DNA of 64,000 nucleotides from the NCBI GenBank assembly GCA_949316495.1, contig OX439002.1:55083531-55147530 (forward strand). The letters run 5' to 3'. Below the pieces are notes generated by a model. That model was not told where the DNA came from, ran no database searches, and worked only from the letters and a program-made list of their open reading frames with translations. Of the stretch, positions 35,501-45,536 are shown piece by piece; the first letter of the stretch is position 1, and each line of letters starts with the position of its first letter. The translations under genes and the position numbers were made by a program. The stretch is from Amphiduros pacificus (Eukaryota > Annelida > Polychaeta > Phyllodocida > Hesionidae).

Positions 35501-37273
35501 ATCAAAATTAATATCACTGAAACAGATCCCTCCTCATTAAATTCCATACTTTAGTCCTATTTAGTATCTCTTTCAAAGCTAGGCTTTCAAAAATGTTGCA
35601 TATATTAAACCTACATAAATCTAATTGTTAAAATACTTAAGAAAAAAATAATAAGATGAATGTCATACATTGAATTCTGCAGCTATGTCACTGGAAGTGG
35701 ATCCTGCAATGTGCAAGTGAGAGGCCGGGCATTGTTAACAAAGTGAAAACTGTGATGTATGGACCGGGGTGGGAACCAGGCAAGCCCAGGATGGGGCTCA
35801 TTGAAGATATACCAGATGTGAGTTTGAAGACACCTATGTGGTATTCCCCTTTCCAGTGATACAAACTTATTTAAAAACAAATGATTTGCTCTGAAGGTAT
35901 TTAAGTTTTAAAGACGTGAGTTTGAAGACACCTATGTGGTATTCCCCTATCCAGTGATACAAACTTATATAATAATTATTTGCTCTGAAGGTATATAAGT
36001 TTAAAAGATGTATTGAAGTTGGCATTATCTGTTGATTATTTAAGCAACTATTGATCTGATTTTTAGAATCATGAATCAAACCATCATGTTGGTATTTACA
36101 ATTTTGGCTTGATGCAAAACAGCACTGTTGTTCTTTCAAGAAAAACCATAAGGAACACAGATAGTTTGTAATTCTTCTCATAATATTAAATTTTTATTTC
36201 TTTCCAGATCAAAGCTGGTGATCACCAAGAGAGATATAACAAGACATTGCCAGTGTTTTGGATTATATACACATATTCACATTTAGCATTAGCTCTAGTT
36301 GGGCATTCGTTACTTGGACAACTTAAACAGGTAAAGCTAGTTAAAATACAAATCTCATGAATACTATTATTTGCATGTATTACATATGTTAAATTTATCT
36401 TGGTACATGATTATTAATAAAAGGATAAAAGAAAACATCCAGACTCAAACACATCCTGATTAATGCATTAATGTCAAACAGTGCAAAGTATCTAAATTAT
36501 ATTTTCTTGTGAAATGTTAATAGAATTGATTTTTTTATTTGTAGGGAATGTCTCCATTTGTTGTGTTCGTCTTTGTACTGTTTCTGCTGTGGACACTCAC
36601 AGATATTGGCTTTTTATATGAACACAAGTAAGTTTTATGTGCAAAACATAACTCAATACCAAATTTGCAAGATATCGCACTGATATCTGTGTGGTAATGT
36701 TTTGAACAGCTAAATATTGTGTCTTGTATGATTTTAAGGGTTAAAATGTGTGCTCAAAGTATTTTTACACTTTAAACTGAGAAATCCCCACTCATTGGCA
36801 GCCATGTCCAGGCCATTTACTATGGGACAGGTCCTTGATAGTTTGATTGTTTGGTGACAGTAGTCCATTGTAATATATATTTAGTATGTGCATCTGTTGA
36901 AACAAGGGGTCAAAAGATCCTTGAATCATTTACATATATTACTATAACATATCTGGTCCCAATAAATCAAAAGGTTGCTTATTATGTTAAACAACTGCAA
37001 ATGTAAAATACCAATTTTGTAGAAAAAATAAAACAATATTGGCTTCATGATTGCTGTTTCTATTTGTTTAGGTGGTATGCAGGGCATCTAGAGATGTTGA
37101 GATGTGTGGTGTTTCTGGTGGCAGATGTTTATATCTGTAGTGGTGGTGTCTGCCACGAAGCCCTCTACATTCCTCGCTCTATATTCCTATTCTCAGCATC
37201 AACATGGCTGGTTAACTTCTTAATTCCATTGATTTCTGATGATACTCCGAAGGACTTGAAGAAAACTGAATAG
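29588..37273 (+). CDS. AGMO: alkylglycerol monooxygenase (TMEM195, fatty acid hydroxylase superfamily)
   Basis: Eleven exons with matching phases give 474 aa (human 445): 29588-29776, 31704-31831, 32477-32628, 33600-33703, 33906-34001, 34144-34276, 35289-35368, 35683-35817, 36208-36330, 36545-36627, 37072-37273. AGMO is a membrane-embedded di-iron enzyme of the endoplasmic reticulum that uses tetrahydrobiopterin and oxygen to cleave the ether bond of alkylglycerols. The superfamily histidine clusters are intact: HRMAH at 152-156, HQTHH at 165-169 and HHRVHH at 240-245. The stretch [20 protein letters not shown] and [23 protein letters not shown] blocks are near-identical to the vertebrate enzyme. 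Hydrophobic segments include residues ~64-82, a helix in exon 5, and several after 355. The N-terminus is about 30 residues longer than human. The first ATG after a TATA-like box is taken as start. Introns contain a 22 bp minisatellite (intron 2) and several tandem duplications. Just after the stop lies a long hairpin. Confidence 0.96.
30969..30994. repeat. (ATC)n microsatellite
   Basis: Nine uninterrupted CAT/ATC triplets in AGMO intron 1. Confidence 0.9.
31883..32180. repeat. 22 bp minisatellite in AGMO intron 2
   Basis: About 13 copies of GGTTGCATGGGATATGGGAT plus CT in a row, with few substitutions (some copies read TGGATATG or GGATGTG). Because the unit has no stop in most frames, long repetitive open frames appear on both strands; these are not genes. 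Confidence 0.95.
34361..34610. repeat. 134 bp tandem duplication in AGMO intron 6
   Basis: A block beginning TTACAGATAACAATAGAAAT at 34361 is repeated almost exactly from 34495, including the CATCATGGCTGTATGATATT end. A shorter TTTGATATGTTC(A/G)CTATGGC duplication lies just upstream. Confidence 0.9.
35818..36010. repeat. ~97 bp tandem duplication beginning at the AGMO exon 8 donor
   Basis: GTGAGTTTGAAGACACCTAT, starting exactly at the 5' splice site of exon 8 (exon end 35817), is repeated about 97 bases later, preceded by AC, with the following GGTATTCCCCT and TCCAGTGATACAAACTTAT. The second copy thus carries a donor-like GAC|GTGAGT. Confidence 0.85.
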
Positions 37274-37299
37274 ACCAATTCAACACCTGTTATATTTAA

Positions 37300-37468
37300 G
37301 AAATAATCATTATTAAAATGTCTTTTGATACATCAAGTATAAGATCAATCTAGAGCCATACATTATTTATAAATTATTGAGCTTGGAATATCAAAAAATT
37401 ATAAATAATGTATGGCTCTAGATTGATCTTATACTTGACGTATCAAAAGAAATTTTAATGATTATTTC
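37300..37468. repeat. 169 nt near-perfect inverted repeat (hairpin) after the AGMO stop
   Basis: Arms of about 68 bases flank a ~26 base loop. The inner 39 bases (from CAAGTATAAGATCAATCTAG to TATTTATAA) pair without mismatch; the outer part has one substitution and a short indel, then GAAATAATCATTA pairs with TAATGATTATTTC at the ends. It starts 27 bases after the AGMO stop codon, so it should lie in the 3' UTR (AATAAA candidates follow near 37638). No clear target-site copies or conserved transposon ends. Either a fold-back miniature element or a functional RNA hairpin. Confidence 0.9.
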
Positions 37469-38979
37469 CTGTCTGATATGTGAGTATTAGGAATTGCATA
37501 GCAATGATAGTGTGATCCTGTCTTGGACATGCCAGTTTCTGTGTTATGGAGTTACATTAGGATACTCAACCAAGCAAAGTAATCAACAAAATAAAAGGTA
37601 GTCAAATTTTAGAGAGAATAATGGTCTTTTTTTAAGAATAAATACATTTTATTTTTTTAGAGATCTTTTAAACTGACGTTTGACCAAGTATTAAAATATG
37701 ATGTGTTAATGGCTGTGATGTAAATGTATAAAGGGTAAATCAAATGGCATTATACATGTAAAAATTGTAAAATAAATGTAAAAAATTAAATATTTACATA
37801 AAAACATAAGGTATGGAACATAGGACAAAAACTTGCCAGTGGAAAATGTTATTTTTATCACCTGATACACCATATGTTTGTTGTCTGTGATTTTTCCAAG
37901 ATATTTTCTCCCATTATTATTTTGTCATGGACAACATATATGTTGATCAATTTAAAATCTTACAAATCATCTTATAAGATAACAATTATTATGTTTTATC
38001 TATCATGCAACTGTGAATAAAAACATATAAACTTTCACTAGGACATTTTCAACAAGTAATCCATAATAATCAAATGTTCAGTAGTTTCCGTCCCATGTAT
38101 TACCCATAGAAATGCATTGTAACTACTCGGGTAAAATCAAAACCAGGTGGCCAGTAGTGGCCAGAAGTGCCAAACAAAAATTAAACCAACATCCCACTCT
38201 CAAATGTAGGGTTCCAATAACTAATTCACATTGCAAAAGTATTAAATCATCACATTGTAAAAATATTAAATCAATATCTTCTACCTTTTCTCTCAGTTAC
38301 ATATGTGATAGTAAGATCTATCATAACCTCCAGATTTTTTTATCACTCCAGAGTTGGAAATATTTGAAGTAACAAAGTGATTTTTTATTATTATTCTTTC
38401 ACCAATATCATATGTCAATGCTTTAAGGGTCCTCATGTCATATTTAATCATAAATGTATTATTCCAACAAGAAATTAATAATAGCAGCAGTTTTAACTAT
38501 TAAGTTTCACATTTATTTTTGTAAATACAATTCTATTAGAAACAGGATAATGCAAAGGATGAAGTTTTTTTTGACATATTTTTTACGATATATTGACATA
38601 TTTTTCAATAAACAGTATAATGCAATAAAGGGGAGTTTTTATTCCTTATGCTCTGGGTTGTTGACTTATTCTTTTTCACCTTCTACATTAGTATTCACAT
38701 TTGTGTCATCAAACCAGACTGTTTACAATGAGATGCACAACCTATCAATGATCATTATTCCCATTTTGACATATCTTTTGGTTGGCATCATGACTGCCAC
38801 CATAACAAGCTAAGAGATGGCTGGACAATGACCCAAGACAAATGATATGATTCAATATGCTTTGAGTCATGAGATCATGAGATGTCACGAAATGAAAATA
38901 TAATCACATGACAGTGCTGGAATTCTAGTTGGGAGGCCAAGTCCAAAAAGGCTCATAGAAATTGATTTGTTTATTGACT
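37469..38979. other. AGMO 3' flank, no named feature
   Basis: AT-rich sequence. AATAAA near 37638 and again near 37768 are candidate AGMO poly(A) signals. A 119-codon frame at 38454-38813 is rich in Phe/Ile/Tyr/Lys as expected by chance in AT-rich DNA. Confidence 0.45.
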
Positions 38980-39226
38980 TTGTTTAGCTGACCAGTGATC
39001 TTGTGCAAACACCTGCTTAGTAAAGTCTTGCTAACAGTAGAGCAGTTTTAGATTGGGACAATAGAGTGATTTGGCTTACAGAGCCCTGTTTGTCCATTAA
39101 TGTTTGTTCAATGGTACAGGCCTAAAACCCTGACAAACCACAATAGAGGTCACATGATTGTATACATGCGGCCACCTGGTGTTCAAAAGAGTACGGGATT
39201 GTTTATATCACAGTTTCGTGGCCATT
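38980..39226. repeat. dispersed repeat, copy 2 left part
   Basis: Same family as 28152-28528 (shared GCTGACCAGTGATCTTGT, ATAGAGTGATTTGGCTTACA, CACATGATTGTATACATG). The match stops near TCGTGGCCAT at about 39226 and resumes near 40290, so this copy is interrupted by a ~1.06 kb insertion. Confidence 0.7.
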
Positions 39227-40289
39227 ATCTCATACTTGGTGCTTCAAGAGGGTGTTCTGCACCTATAAGATATTCTTTTGCAGATCACCCCTCTGCCGAA
39301 CTACTTTCGCAGATCACCCCTCTGCCGAACTACTTTCGCAGATCACCCATGTGCCGAACTACTTTTGCAAATCATCCTTGGTCCAAATGACAAGTGAGAT
39401 CCTTCCACCAGAACCAACAAAAGAGATCTGTCAGGCTGAACACTGCATGAACCCATGCTCTTGACTTTATCTCATATTTATCTACCGCAAATGGTTTATA
39501 TACCAGACCAGTAAAGAAAAGAACATGTGAGTGCAGTGTTCAGGCTGACAGATCTCTCAAGTTGGTTCTGGTGGAAGGATCTCAATGCCCACCTCTCAAT
39601 GACGTCATTACATAGTAAAATATGTATTGCAATGACGTCATTGAGTGTGACGTCATTAAAAAGGGGCGTGGCATTGTTTATGTTGTTTGACACACACAAC
39701 ATAGGTCTGCACATGCTGCAATGTTTTCCTCTCTGTTTTGCTTTAAATAGACATCAAACCAAAACCTTTATCTCATACCTATCTGTAGGAGTAAAGTATG
39801 AGATAAAGTCAAGAACATAGGTTCGTGCAGTGTTCAGGCTGACAGATCTCTTACGTTGGTTTTGGTGGAAGGATCTCACAATATAGAGTGGCACTATGCC
39901 CACCTCTCAATGGCGTCATAACATAATAAATTATATGTTGTAATGACGTCATTGAGTGTGACGTCATTAAAAAGGGGGCGTGGCATTGTTTATGTTGTTT
40001 GACACACAACATAGGTCCGCACATGCTGCAATGTTTTCCTCTCTGTTTTGCTTTAAATAGATTGGACATCAAACCAAAACCTTTATCTCATACCTATCTG
40101 TAGGAGTAAAGTATGAGATAAAGTCAAGAACATAGGTTCGTGCAGTGTTCAGGCTGCGAGATCTCTCTCGTTGGTTCTGGTGGAAGGATCTCACTCGTCC
40201 TTCGGACTCTTGAGATCCTTCCACCAGAACCAACTTGAGAGATCTGCCAGCCTGAACACTGCACTCACATGTTCTTGCCTTATCATTTA
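39227..40289. mobile_element. composite insertion with inverted repeats and TGACGTCA clusters
   Basis: Inserted into the dispersed repeat. GAGATCCTTCCACCAGAACC (39388 onward and 40211 onward) and its reverse complement GGTTCTGGTGGAAGGATCTC (39560s, 39860s, 40170s) alternate, each followed or preceded by CAGGCTGAACACTGCA. Two ~310 base blocks (about 39560-39850 and 39865-40150) are tandem copies, each with TGACGTCA palindromes, an AAAGGGG(G)CGTGGC box and a TTTATCTCATAC / GTATGAGATAAA hairpin. At 39283-39366 three copies of a 28 base unit (GCAGATCACCCCTCTGCCGA...) sit near the left edge. No transposase frame is seen; a non-autonomous fold-back DNA element is the likely class. Confidence 0.6.
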
Positions 40290-40350
40290 AGGATATCCCA
40301 AACCTCTAAAATTATCTGTGACCTATGTGGTTTCCTGAATGCTTTGATTC
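40290..40350. repeat. dispersed repeat, copy 2 right part
   Basis: Continues the family interrupted at 39226: CCCAAACCTCTAAAATTATC, CTGTGACCTATGTGGTTTCC, GAATGCTTTGATT match the end of the copy at 28474-28528. Confidence 0.65.
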
Positions 40351-40884
40351 CAAAGGTAACTTTTGGTACCAAATATGCCAGAAGAGTTTCTCCTTACATA
40401 AACAAAATATATATTTTTCTTTTAATTTCAAACTATTTCATCTTAATTATGTCCTAAAAATGATATCTCTTCAAAATCTGCCAAATATAGGGGTATAGAC
40501 CTGTAAGTACCACACCATGGCTACAATACAATGTGTATTGATTTTAGAATAGAAATGATGCTTATGAGTGGTAATGAGTGTCAAAATGTACTTCAAATTC
40601 ACCGTTTTCAGAAATAACATGTTATTTCTTATTTTTCGGTGCAAAGAAAATGTACCTTTTTGGATTTGGCCTGCCCACTATTTCTGTTTGACAGGAGCCA
40701 CACCCCTTTGTTTACATTCGCATCTTATCGCTCTTTTACGACACTCGCACGTTTGGCGACGAAAACATTTGACAATTATTCACAAGAAAACATTCAAAAA
40801 CCCAATTGTAGATGTCTTCTTATGACCATGATAATTAAACGTTAAAAATATAATTTTCCAGTTGTTTTACGACATCCAATATTG

Positions 40885-40894
40885 ATCACGTGAT
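40885..40894. promoter_or_regulatory. palindromic E-box upstream of CHMP5
   Basis: ATCACGTGAT, about 120 bases before the CHMP5 start codon. It resembles the CLEAR-type CACGTG site used by MiT/TFE factors on lysosomal and endosomal genes, which would suit an ESCRT gene. Motif seen; regulation inferred. Confidence 0.4.
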
Positions 40895-41009
40895 TTTTAT
40901 AAACAGCCATCATTACTCAGGATCACGAAGTTGTGACAGAACAAAGTAGAAATATTTGAGCATTCCACAGGCGAAGTGATTGCCCGATTGTCATTCAGAA
41001 ACATACAAA

Positions 41010-44000
41010 ATGAATCGTTTATTTGGAAGAGGTAAACCAAAACAACCACCACCAAATCTAAATGATTGCGTGTCAAATGTAAGTACTTTCTGAATATGAT
41101 TTGTTGATTTGTCGAATTTCATTTGCACTGTATTTTTGGGTTTGACAAAAATATCCCACTCGGCCAGTGTGGTTACAAAAGTTTTGTTGTAAATTTTCCT
41201 CGGTAAATTATTCATTGGGCCCTGGTTCACGTGGATAATGACACATACTTGTACTCACCATTCCAAGCAAATCACATCCATCTCTGTACAGCCGACGACA
41301 ACAGAGCTGCGGACGACAACAGAGCTGCGGTTCAGTTTATCAATTGATTACCGATGTTTATCACACCATTTGACTTTGTTTGCATATGCAAGTGTCAGAA
41401 AACAACTTGGTGTGAATATTTTCTCGGGTGGAGACGCACACAAAAGGCTTTGAAAATGAAACCGCAGCTCTGTTGTCGTCCGCAGCTCTGTTGTCGCCGG
41501 CTGTAATTCTTATAAAAATTTGTGTGGACTGTGGAGTGTGGTACAGCCGACAACAACAGAGCTGACGACGACAACAGAGTTGCGTTTCAGTTTATCAATT
41601 GATTGCCGATGTTTATCACACCATTTGACATTGTTGGCACATGCAGGTGTCAGAGTCACAGAGAATGAACCGATTTGAATATTTTCGAGAGTATAGATGT
41701 ACTTTATTGGATTTGAAAATGGAACCGCAGCTCTTGTTGTCTACAGGTCAGTTGTCGTCGGCTGTACTCGTGAGGGACAATCTTTTTATCGCAACCATTA
41801 TCCAGTCAGGATCGAGCTCCTGCTTTTCTCACCAGATTGAATGTTTACTTTTGAATGTGATCGCCGCACCCTCTGTGGTATAACTGATGAGCATCAGTAC
41901 AAGGCTTTTCTTTTCATCCAATCTATTCCACAAATTAAGGCAAAAGGTTTGTGAAATCTATTAAGACAAACTGATTTATTACATGATCATTTCCCCCTGG
42001 TTTACTTTTCACTTTAAAAAAGTCATTTGGGGTCAAACAGGAGTACAGTACTTGACAGATCAGACCTTGCCTTGCTGAAGGCTGTCAATCAACAATGCTA
42101 CACTTTTGGAGGTCGGCTTTATCCTGGCTGTTAACCACCAATAACAGCCCTTAAACTGCATCAGCGTAACTGGTCCAATGCAAGTAATGTCTCTGTCTTT
42201 GTATACAGCTGATGACAACAGAACTGCTGACTTTCAGTTTATCATTTGAGCACTTGACAACAACCTGATGAGAATATTTGCAAAAGTGCAGACACACTTA
42301 TAAGGCTGTAAAAATGGAACTGCAGCTCTGTTGTCTTCTGCAGCCCTGTTCTTGTTGGCTGTACGTAGATTGAGCTGTCTTCGTAATTTTAACAGACTAG
42401 CTGCTGACAGAGGAACATGTACTCAATCCATATGAGGAGAATAACCTGCAATGGCTATAAACTCTAAATCTCCAATGAGAAGGCATTTTAACCCTGAAGT
42501 ACTTTACTAACCCTTCACACTAAAATCTCTGAAAGTTTTTGTCAGGGAGTTGTAAAAAGTAAATATATTCATTAATATATGGAATAGATAACAAAAAATT
42601 ACATCGACAGAGACAATACCTTCTTTCAAGGTAACTTCCAGTACCTCTTAGAAATCACTCTATCTGTCCTGATATCTGTTCAGAACAAGTTCAGAGTCCA
42701 TGAGCCATGGCAAAATTAGTTCAAACTCATTAGTATCAATTCTTCTTGGAATATCCAAAGGTCATGGCTTTGATTCCCTGCCATGGAAGCATCGCATTTA
42801 CATTATAATTTCTCATTTGAGCTGAGATCCATGCCTGATTTGATTTTGAATTTTGCCCATGTAACATGAATATTTTACTAACCAGATATCATTTGGCACA
42901 AATTGATGAAAATTATTTTTTTTTTTTTTTGCATCAGATTGACAGTCGAGGTGAATCAATTGATAAGAAAATTTCAAGGTTGGATGGAGAACTGGGAAAA
43001 TACAGGGATCAGATGAAGAAGATGAGAGATGGACCATCAAAGGTAATAGGATTAACCAAGCTTTTTTGTACGGTGTCTCTGCAACAAAGCATTTTGCTAG
43101 CATTGTCTTTGATTTAACCAAGCTTTTTTGTGCGGTCTCTCTGCCAACACAGCATTTTACTAGGAAAGAACCATGACAAATGTCTTTTAACCTGAATGTA
43201 ATAAGGATAAATCATATTCTTGGCAAATAAATAAACTGATTACTTGCATATTTCATCCTTAAAAATCCAGCATCAGAAATGATATCTTTAACCCTCGCAA
43301 AACTTTTCAAATCATGAAATCATTGAGACAATTTTTATCTTTCAGAATATGGTCAAGCAGAAGGCATTGAGAGTGCTCAAGCAGAAGAAAATGTAAGCTT
43401 CTTTGAACCATGCATTTGTTTATATTTGTTTTCATGTTAGTTTCATTTTCAAGAAGGGCAATTTTCTGGTACACTTGCCAGAATTAGGGCAATTTTCATA
43501 AAAGTGTTGAAGTAAGTTTGTAATCATTTCCAGAAGAAGAAAAACTTGACTATACTTCAGCATTGTGCTAATGACTGGCAAAGGATAAGAAAAAAAGTCA
43601 TTCCAAATGTTCAGTCATCTCTTAATGATTGTTAATATAAATGATGTTATCTTTCTGATTGCAGGTATGAGCAGCAGAGAGAACAATTATCCAACCAGTC
43701 CTTCAACTTAGAACAGTCCAACTTTGCCATCCAAACACTCAAAGATACTAAGACAACTGTGAGTACAATCATTGCTAAAACAATCAAATTTACTATGTTT
43801 AGATTTCTAATCTTCAAAATATCAAAACGTTCTTCTTATTCACTCAGTCAAATCACCGAAGAAACACATTTGTTTTCTTACAAAAACCAAAAAAAGCAAT
43901 CTTTGAAACCTCATGACAATTTTGCATTTTCTGGTAGGTCTTCTACGTAAATAATATTTTCTGAGGTCAAAATATCATTTAAAAGCAAGAAATATGACAA

Positions 44001-45536
44001 ATCATACTTTATATTTGTGATTTTGAGGCAAAAGATTCTGTCAAAAACACTTCTGAAAGTAATTTTGAAGGGAACCTTTTATTTTGAGTTTTGCAGGTTT
44101 TGTATTCAAATTATTAGTGTAAAGTTAACCAATTTTCAGAAGCAGTTCTTGCTCTGGGATTTGGTCTTGATAAATGTGCAGAAAGAAGTTTTTTCTGATA
44201 CCAGCAAGAGATGTGAATATCATAATTTCTTTCTGGTCAATAGGTAACACAATAAAATCAAGAAAAAAAACTGGCATCAAAAATTCAATCCATGAAAGTT
44301 TTAAACAAAATATGACGAGCCATACATTTGTTCAGGAAAAAAATGATTGAATGCTGTATTTGTTTTTACTTGTTTGTACAAGGTAGTTTTGAATTCATTG
44401 CAGGTTGATGCAATGAAAGTTGGTGTGAAAGAGTTCAAGAAAGAATACAAGAATATTAACATCGATAACATTGAGGTAAGTTTATTATTTCCAAGAATGG
44501 ATTATGTAAGTAATGCTATATGAGAGATTGACATTGTGAAGCATGGAGAAGCCCTCAAAATTATGTTTGGGTTTTATTTCAATTAAATTTGGGTAAATCA
44601 TCTGTTTAAACTATATAATTATTAAACTTTAGCAGGTTACAAATACAAAACATATTGAACTTTACTTTCAGGACCTCCAAGACCAGCTGGAAGACTTGAC
44701 AGAACAGGCCAATGAGGTTCAGGAAATAATGGGCCGCAGTTACGGCATGCCAGAGGTGGACGATGATGAACTGGAGGCAGAGCTGGATGCTCTGGGTGAT
44801 GAATTGGCCTTTGATGAGGACTCCTCCTACCTTGATGATGCTGTGACAGCTCCTAATGCTCCAACAGGGGTACCAGGGGCAGACAGTGCTGCCACAAATA
44901 AGGTATGTTAGGTCATTTTACTTCCGACGGAGGCCCTACTCTTTGCTGCCACAAATAAGGTATGTTAGGTCATTTGACTTCAGACAGAGAGGCCCTACTC
45001 TTTGCTGCCACAAGTAAGGTATGTTAGGTCATATGACCTAAGACAGGGGTCCTACTCTTTGCTGTTACAAATAAGGTATGTTAGGTCATTTGACTTCAGA
45101 CAGGGGTCCTACTCTTTGCTGCCACAAATAAGGTATGTTAGGACATATTACTTCAGACAGAGGTATGTTAGGTCATTTTACTTCAGACAGAGGCCTTACT
45201 CTTGGGTTCAGCTGATATAATATTGTTATCTTCAGGCAGGGGATGTTGTAGTTGGGTATTCTGTAATGATTGTAGGGAGGTAGGATACCCACGCCAATTT
45301 TACTTTTGGATACATTGACCTTGACCTACTTAAAAAGACCATTGCAAAATACTTGCAACTTTGTTTTCTATTTGGTATTATAACTATAACATTATATTCA
45401 AGATTTAAGTACTGGATAAACATGTAAGGGAAATTTCAATTAAATCAAATAATATAATTTTCACAAGATTCATATTTCCTTTTAGGATGGTGTGGCAGTG
45501 GATGAATTTGGATTACCGCAAATACCAGCTCAGTGA
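41010..45536 (+). CDS. CHMP5: charged multivesicular body protein 5 (ESCRT-III-associated)
   Basis: Seven exons give 222 aa (human 219): 41010-41078, 42938-43042, 43346-43392, 43665-43758, 44404-44475, 44672-44902, 45486-45536; all phases fit. CHMP5 (yeast Vps60) binds LIP5/VTA1 and regulates the VPS4 ATPase during disassembly of ESCRT-III on endosomes. The N-terminus [17 protein letters not shown] is the typical CHMP5 opening; the basic helix-rich core ([33 protein letters not shown]) is followed by an acidic C-terminal half ([19 protein letters not shown]) and the short end [10 protein letters not shown], matching CHMP5 rather than other CHMPs. Intron 1 (1.86 kb) contains three copies of a TA-flanked miniature element; exon 6 ends in a minisatellite. 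Its 3' end converges on the FASTK-family gene. Confidence 0.97.
41289..41503. mobile_element. TA-flanked MITE, copy 1
   Basis: Begins CAGCCGACGACAACAGAGCT and ends with nearly its reverse complement (GCTCTGTTGTCGCCGGCTG), flanked by TA on both sides. The inverted end is itself partly doubled (GACGACAACAGAGCTGCGG twice). A TA target and TIRs without a coding region suggest a Tc1/mariner-type non-autonomous element. In CHMP5 intron 1. Confidence 0.85.
41544..41764. mobile_element. TA-flanked MITE, copy 2
   Basis: Same family and orientation as the copy at 41289 (shared TTCAGTTTATCAATTGATT and GATGTTTATCACACCATTTG), with TA at both ends and diverged terminal repeats, 40 bases downstream of copy 1. 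Confidence 0.8.
42206..42361. mobile_element. TA-flanked MITE, copy 3 (internally deleted)
   Basis: Begins CAGCTGATGACAACAGAACT and ends GTTCTTGTTGGCTG between TA dinucleotides. At 156 bp it is shorter and more diverged than the other copies, having lost central sequence. Confidence 0.7.
43043..43155. repeat. ~65 bp tandem duplication at the CHMP5 exon 2 donor side
   Basis: The intron sequence just after exon 2 contains TTAACCAAGCTTTTTTGT, GCGGT-TCTCTGC and AGCATTTT(G/A)CTAG twice, about 65 bases apart. Another duplication lying directly downstream of a splice donor. Confidence 0.8.
44888..45200. repeat. 57 bp minisatellite containing the CHMP5 exon 6 splice donor
   Basis: GCTGCCACAAATAAGGTATG or a close variant starts at 44888, 44945, 45004, 45061 and 45118 (period 57, once 59), with a degraded sixth piece near 45160. 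Each unit repeats the last ~15 bases of exon 6 and its donor AAG|GTATGT. Only the first (exon end 44902) joins in frame to exon 7 without a stop; retained sequence reads GTA TGT TAG, an immediate stop, so the other donors would truncate the protein by its last 16 residues. Confidence 0.9.

Noticed and set aside
38454-38813. 119-codon plus frame with hydrophobic stretches, resembling a membrane protein
   Set aside because: Phe/Ile/Tyr/Lys-rich as expected from AT-rich DNA; no recognisable motif, promoter or splice partner.
45002-45220. 72-codon frame with [16 protein letters not shown] repeats
   Set aside because: Product of the 57 bp CHMP5 minisatellite; lies in the intron after exon 6.
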